From Adiantum capillus-veneris (taxonomy: Eukaryota; Streptophyta; Polypodiopsida; Polypodiales; Pteridaceae): 60,000 nucleotides of DNA. A program made the position numbers and the translations under genes. Below the pieces are notes generated by a model, which saw nothing but the letters and a program-made list of their open reading frames with translations, was not told the origin of the DNA and did no database searches. Of this stretch, positions 55,540 to 60,000 are shown piece by piece. The stretch's first letter is position 1, and each line of letters starts with the position of its first letter. The stretch lies in NCBI GenBank assembly GCA_014529385.2, contig CM043950.1:73975935-74035934 (forward strand), read 5' to 3'.

Positions 55540-56570
55540 CCGTTAAAAAACCATATCACCAGTTTCATACTCCACAACACGATGTTTCTTGTCATAATAC
55601 AGTTTATGTATCTTTTGAGATTCTCTAATATTCCCCCTGATTTTGGCCAACTCGTTATCCATTTTCTCAAGTATCTCACGTGACAGTTCTACCTTATTCC
55701 TCGAGCTAAGAAAATGAATATGTGTAGGATAGTTATGGCCATACATTGCCTCAAACGGAATCATCCTAATAGATGAATGATATGAACTGTTATATGCAAA
55801 TTCAGCCACCAAAGGCAGATATTCATTCCAACTAGATTGGTTTTCATTGACATACATTTGTAACATATCTTCTAGAATACGATTCACTCTCTCCGTTTTC
55901 CCATCTGTTTGAGGATGAAAAGCAGTAGACATGCGTAACTGGGTACCTATAGAGTCAAAAGTCGCTCTCCAGAAATGTGAAGTGAACTTAGAATCTCTGT
56001 CAGACACTATGCTCTTGGGCATGCTATGCAAACGAAATATCTCTTTCACAAACAAGCGTGCAATGGTCAAAGCAGTATCAGTTATTTTCACGGGAAAGAA
56101 GTGAGCCTGTTTTGTGAGTCTATCTACTACCACAAAGATCGAGTCATACCCTCCACGAGTAGTAGGAAGTCTAATAATAAAGTCCATGGATATAGACTCC
56201 CACTTCTGTAAAGGAATGTCTAAGGGTTGAAGGTCACCAGGCATCCTCTTATGCTCAATCTTAACTTGTTGACATTGAAAGCACTCACACACATAATTCT
56301 TAACATCCAATTTCATACGCGGCCAAAAGAATAAGGTTTTAATATTTTCATATGTCTTATTTAATCCAGGATAACCAGAAAAAAGGTGAATTATGACACT
56401 CATACAGAATTTGACTCTTAAAAGAAGAATTTGCAGGAATACACAAGCGGTCATAATAATACAGATTTCCCTTATACAAGTGATATCTGTTCTCATACAT
56501 CTCACCAATATTCTCACGCAAGAATTTCAAAATAGGCATGTAAAAAGAATCGCTTTCAACTTCGGCATGT
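55540..56570 (-). pseudogene. Element F integrase
   Basis: ORF 56517-55543. The zinc-binding domain spans a frameshift near 56370 (ECHNSPFF in one frame, YPGLNKTYENI in the next) and ends CECFQCQQ. The core has all three catalytic acids: SMDFIIRLP, VSDRDSKF and TDGKTERVNR (usual form DGQTERVN). SYHSSIRMIPFEAMYG closes the core. HKLYYDKKHRVVEYETGDMVF begins the C-terminal domain, cut by a shift in a T run near 55545. Inserts the element's DNA. Confidence 0.9.
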
Positions 56571-56579
56571 ATCTCATCA

Positions 56580-57238
56580 ACCAAATTGGATCGCACAACA
56601 GTCAACAAATTACACATGGGCCTACGACTCAATGCATCTGCAACTTTATTTTCTTTCCCACACAAATACTTCAAGTCAAAATCATACTCAGCCAACAATT
56701 CAATCCATCTCCTTTGTCTGTTGTTTAACAATGGCTGTGTGAAAATATACTTCAAACTTTGATAATCAGTACGCAATTCAAATTTGACACCAAGCAAAAG
56801 ATGACGCCAATGTTTTAATGCATGAACAACAGCAAGCAATTCTAGATCATGTGTTGCATAGTTCAATTCATGTCGTCTTAATTTCCTAGACTCATATGCA
56901 ACCACTCTTCCTTCTTGTGTCAAAACACACCCTAGTTGTTCACCACTAGCATCACATGACACAACAAACGGTTTGCCCATCTCAGGAACTTTCAAAACAC
57001 AATTTTCTGCTATTTTAGCCTTCAAGGTCTCAAAAGCAGTCTCACAGGTAGAAGTCCACACAAAACCCTTGTCTTTCTTGGTCAATTCGGTCAAAGGACT
57101 TGCTATCTTAGAGAAATCTTTAATGTGTGCTCTCTCATATTGTGCTAGACCCATAAAGCTTCTTACATCTCTTACTAACATAGTCTTAACTTTATCAAGA
57201 TCAATGTGAATCCCCTCTTTAGAAATCACTCTTCCCAA
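56580..57238 (-). pseudogene. Element F RNase H
   Basis: ORF 57238-56357 starts with the RT tail (VISKEGIHIDLDKVKTM), with some 10 residues missing before VRDVRSFMGLAQY. RNase H follows: PFVVSCDASGEQLGCVLTQ (first Asp), RRHELNYATHDLELLAVVHA (Glu), FELRTDYQSLKYIFTQ (second Asp) and CGKENKVADALSRRP (last Asp). All four catalytic acids remain and the frame is open across the domain. It would remove the RNA strand after copying. Confidence 0.88.
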
Positions 57239-57239
57239 T

Positions 57240-57960
57240 TACACAATCTGATCCTTTGCAAAAGAATACTTACTTGCTTTGGCATACAATTTATGTTCAC
57301 GCAAAACCTCAAATATTTTCTTTAAGTGCAATGCATGATCTTCTTCATTCGTAGAATACACAAAATATTATCCAAGAATACCAGAATGAAGTCCTCAAGA
57401 TACGGGTGAAAAATATTATTCATTAAGCACATGAAAGTTGTTGGTGCATTAGTTAAACCAAAAGCAAGAACTCTAAATTCATAATGTCCATAACGTGTAC
57501 GAAAAGAAATCTTTGGAATGTCCTCGGCCTTGATACGGATTTGATGGTAGCCAGAACGAAGATCAACCTTTGAAAATATTGTGGCACCACTCAAATGGCT
57601 AAGCAATTCATCTATGTGAGGAAGAGGATATTTGTTCTTAATGGTCTGTTTGTTTAACCCCCTGTAGTCAATGCATAACCTATATGTACCATCCTTTTTC
57701 TTTTGGAATAACACAGGACTGCCCCAAGGAGATACACTAGGTTTAATAAAACCCTTTTTCAAAAGGTCATCAAGTTGTATCTTGAGCTCTTTAAGCTCAT
57801 CAATATTGAACCTGTATGGAGCCCTTGAATAAGGTGTTGCTCCTGGATATAGATCTATGGCGTGGTCTACCGCTCAAGGCAGAGGCATACCAGGAAGATC
57901 GTCCGGAAACACATCCTTAAATTCATGTAAGAGATCCTCTATAAATTCTAAATTTGTCTC
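57240..57960 (-). pseudogene. Element F reverse transcriptase, altered active site
   Basis: FKDVFPDDLPGMPL (about 57910) starts the RT and a stop follows. ORF 57762-57322 has [57 protein letters not shown] and [12 protein letters not shown], all standard RT blocks. The catalytic box reads FLDN (57367-57378, minus) instead of FLDD, so one of the two metal-binding aspartates is Asn. A one-base shift follows directly. The frame then continues to KDQIV, a TAA near 57240, and GRVISKEGIHID. The enzyme is dead by the active-site change alone. Confidence 0.88.
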
Positions 57961-58099
57961 TTTATGTTTATCCCCAGATTCTTCTTTAATCTCATTAGCA
58001 AACACAAGCAACGTCTCACACTCTTATCTAAGTCACCTTATCAATTCCATTCCCAAAACTAGATTTAGAATCTCTTTCTTTCCACAAAGAGTGTGACTT

Positions 58100-58440
58100 A
58101 TCATCATCAAATGATTAAAGATATATTTTTCTTTCTTAACAATCAATCAAAACATGATTTTCAATGATTTAATTGATACCAATGATAACATCATGCATAT
58201 CAATGTTTATGTTATAGAAATCATCTTTATGATTTCGACTCTTCAAAGAAAAAAAAACAATTTTTCTACTAACTCTTTCGTGAAACTATTATTACCACTA
58301 GTTAAATCCACAAGACTTTTAACTTCTCGATTTAATTTCAAGTTTAATTTCTCAATCAATTTAGACGATAAGAAGCAATGAATACTATCCAAATCAATTA
58401 AGAAATTCAAATTTTAATCTCAACTTCTACGCATAAATTC
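58100..58440 (-). pseudogene. Element F protease remnant
   Basis: The minus strand reads FLIDLDSIHCFLSSKLIEKL, a decayed form of the 'LIDSGS-H-F-S--LA--L' active-site region. After frame changes, NIDMHDVIIGI resembles the 'D-ILGMDWL' segment. The catalytic Asp-Ser-Gly is not intact. The adjacent coding continues toward RT without a gap. Confidence 0.5.
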
Positions 58441-58982
58441 GATCTCACAGAAGCTTTCAAAGGACGTATCAAAGACATAAAACATCACAAAGAAGGGGTA
58501 GATGACTTACCTTTATCGTACGCATCGCCAAAAGTCTCCAATTGAGCCATCTTGGTACGTATTGTCTTATCGATCACCTTGCTCGAGCATTCGAAAGTCT
58601 CGTGGTCGTGTTCTCGATATTGAAAGTATAATCCAAATCTTTGAGTTCTTCAATCCACGCTTCTAAATCTTCGCATATCTTTCTTATGCCATCAAACTCT
58701 TTAAGCTTAGCCTTCGTTAAGAATGATTTGGTTGTCGCTTCTCCCATATCGTCATCGTTTCTTTTGGCGGTACCCCAGCGCCGCCACGATGATTATTGTT
58801 TGCAGGTGGATTAGCATGGTTTTCACCTTCATGTTGGCCATCAAATCTACATAGATATCAAGCTCTCGTGCTGCTTTGCCCCGCAGAGCCTCAGCACGCT
58901 TCCGATTTGCAATTTTCAGATCTTCTCATAGTCGCCGAATCAGGTCTTCTTGCTCCTTCATCCTCCTCTCGTATCCTTCCAT
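58440..58982 (-). pseudogene. Element F gag remnant
   Basis: The first ATG after the primer site (58982, minus) opens MEGYERRMKEQEDLIRRL, a helical, charged start; a TGA follows after 18 codons. EDLKIANRKRAEALRGKAAR continues in frame. Later fragments (KMAQLETFGDAYDKGKSS) are in mixed frames with many stops. Only some 540 bases separate this start from the protease remnant, much less than a full gag, and no zinc knuckle is visible. The gag was probably shortened by deletion as well as mutated. Confidence 0.5.
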
Positions 58983-59000
58983 GTCCAGAATCAACCGCTT

Positions 59001-59013
59001 GCTCTGATACCAA
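59001..59013 (-). other. Primer-binding site of element F, initiator-Met tRNA
   Basis: The minus strand reads TTGGTATCAGAGC immediately after the LTR end (GTGACA), containing the exact standard plant TGGTATCAGAGC. Usual for chromodomain Ty3 and copia elements. Confidence 0.85.
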
Positions 59014-59014
59014 T

Positions 59015-60000
59015 TGTCACGGGAACCGAATAATAGAGATCGATAGCAAAAGATAGAGAAAGAGATCTTTGTATTGATGAATCTTTGTAGAGTTTTGATA
59101 CAACAGAGGAGCAAAATATATGGGCGCACTCCGTTGTACGGAGCTCGAACCTCCCGACCACCCCCGAGCTTCAGTTCGCTTGCATGCAGCGTCTCACTCG
59201 CACTCGCACTCGCACTCGCACTCTCACTCTCACTCTCACTCTCACTCGCACTCGCACTCGCAGAAGAAGAGATCGGCGAATGATCCCCAAACGCACCACC
59301 CGTCGTGCTTTTATCCTTCTTTTCCTCGAAAAGTCTGCACGATTTTCGTACCAAGTATACCTGCGAGAATAATATAAGAACGTGATCGCTAAGCGATCCG
59401 TAAAGGTTAGATTTCTATCATGACACTTTGCACTGATCGTGTTTCACACATTGATTTCTGCATCACCTACAAAATAGCCAAAAGAATATACTCGTGCAAC
59501 CAATTCAACATGATAATCAAAGTAAAAAACATAATTATATACCTTCATAATCTCAATTGCCATACTCTACCATGAAGAAACAATCCACTTCTTGGTTGAT
59601 AGCAGGGAGAACTGTATGATGTTGTAGGTCTGTCTGTCCCTGTGTACATTACACTGCTGCTGCCTTCTGTTTGTTTTCATCATAACTTTTACAAACGAAC
59701 TCAGAACAGAGCAATCCAAGTACTCAAAACGACGGGAATAGGTCTGGTCTACAAGACAACGCGGACAGAATTGCGAAAAACATCTTTGTTTGGCTAAAAA
59801 CGCAACTTTTAGGTCGCGACTCATAAAACCTCTAATTTTGGGTCTCCACTACTTTTACAACTTATTTTAAGCCTACCCATGCATTTTAAGCTAAAACACA
59901 TAAATATAAAACATTGATATTAATAAAAATCTCAATTTTACTGTTCATAGACAGACTATCTATTATTCATTAATCTTTATCAAATCCGTTTTTAGTGTAT
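59015..60000 (-). repeat. 5' LTR of element F, cut by window end
   Basis: Matches 53969-54954 base for base except three substitutions seen (in CACGATTTT[C/T]GTACC, GCAC[T/A]GATCG and TATCT[A/G]TTATT). The inner end TGTCACGGG (plus strand) abuts the primer site. Confidence 0.92.

Larger units (their letters stand above)
53969..60000 (-). mobile_element. Element F: chromodomain Ty3 LTR retrotransposon (chromovirus type)
   Basis: Read on the minus strand: 5' LTR (from beyond 60000 to 59015), initiator-Met primer site, gag remnant, protease remnant, RT, RNase H, integrase, chromodomain, polypurine tract and 3' LTR (55116-53969). The LTR parts visible on both sides (985 bases) differ at three positions by my reading. 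The coding region has lost most of gag and carries several frameshifts, stops and an altered RT active site. Confidence 0.88.

Overview
This window looks like intergenic, transposon-packed nuclear DNA of a land plant with a large genome. The evidence is several Ty3-type LTR retrotransposon families, one with an extra archaeal-type RNase H domain after RNase H (a Tat-lineage trait) and one with a C-terminal chromodomain; a copia-type gag-only element; a plant-style LINE reverse transcriptase remnant; and a CACTA (tnp2) transposase remnant. The species cannot be told from this. I recognise no host protein gene, tRNA or rRNA, and no CRISPR. Almost every coding stretch is broken, so 'pseudogene' here means decayed transposon coding sequence. 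Element names A-F are mine.

Layout. 1-3203: element A (minus strand, running off the left edge): protease-like remnant, unrecognised ORFs, gag start, primer-binding site and one LTR. 3203-3559: minus-strand protease fragment like element B's, abutting the outer end of LTR A. 3560-5340: LTR-like, then AT-rich DNA. 5341-16142: element B (plus), a Tat-like Ty3 element with LTRs of about 1.7 kb, gag, PR, RT, RNase H, archaeal-type RNase H and integrase; a related solo LTR (10619 to about 12620, antisense) splits the archaeal RNase H. 16830-17660: LINE RT remnant (minus). 17662-22150: element C (plus), from which the RT has been deleted. 22590-23170: pyrimidine-rich minisatellite. 23567-25015: second LTR A. 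25016-26435: B-like LTR pieces around a very short internal segment. 27042-27620: CACTA tnp2 remnant.

28020-40010: element D (plus), a long Ty3 element with a tRNA-Asp-like primer site, a family of tandem repeats carrying a palindrome on both sides of its coding region, an extra ORF before gag, and an RT in which the catalytic YMDD box is duplicated in frame. 40361-51462: element E, a copia-like gag-only element whose LTR-leader-gag unit is tandemly repeated at a period of about 2.3 kb. 51463-53968: unassigned. 53969-60000: element F (minus), a chromodomain Ty3 element with nearly identical LTRs but damaged coding sequence; its 5' LTR runs off the right edge.

The parts do not form a pathway. 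They are layers of insertion, deletion, tandem amplification and mutational decay. The most unusual items are the duplicated YMDD box in D, the tandem gag array E, the paired palindromic repeat arrays of D, the clean loss of RT from C, and the young-LTR/old-gene contradiction of F.
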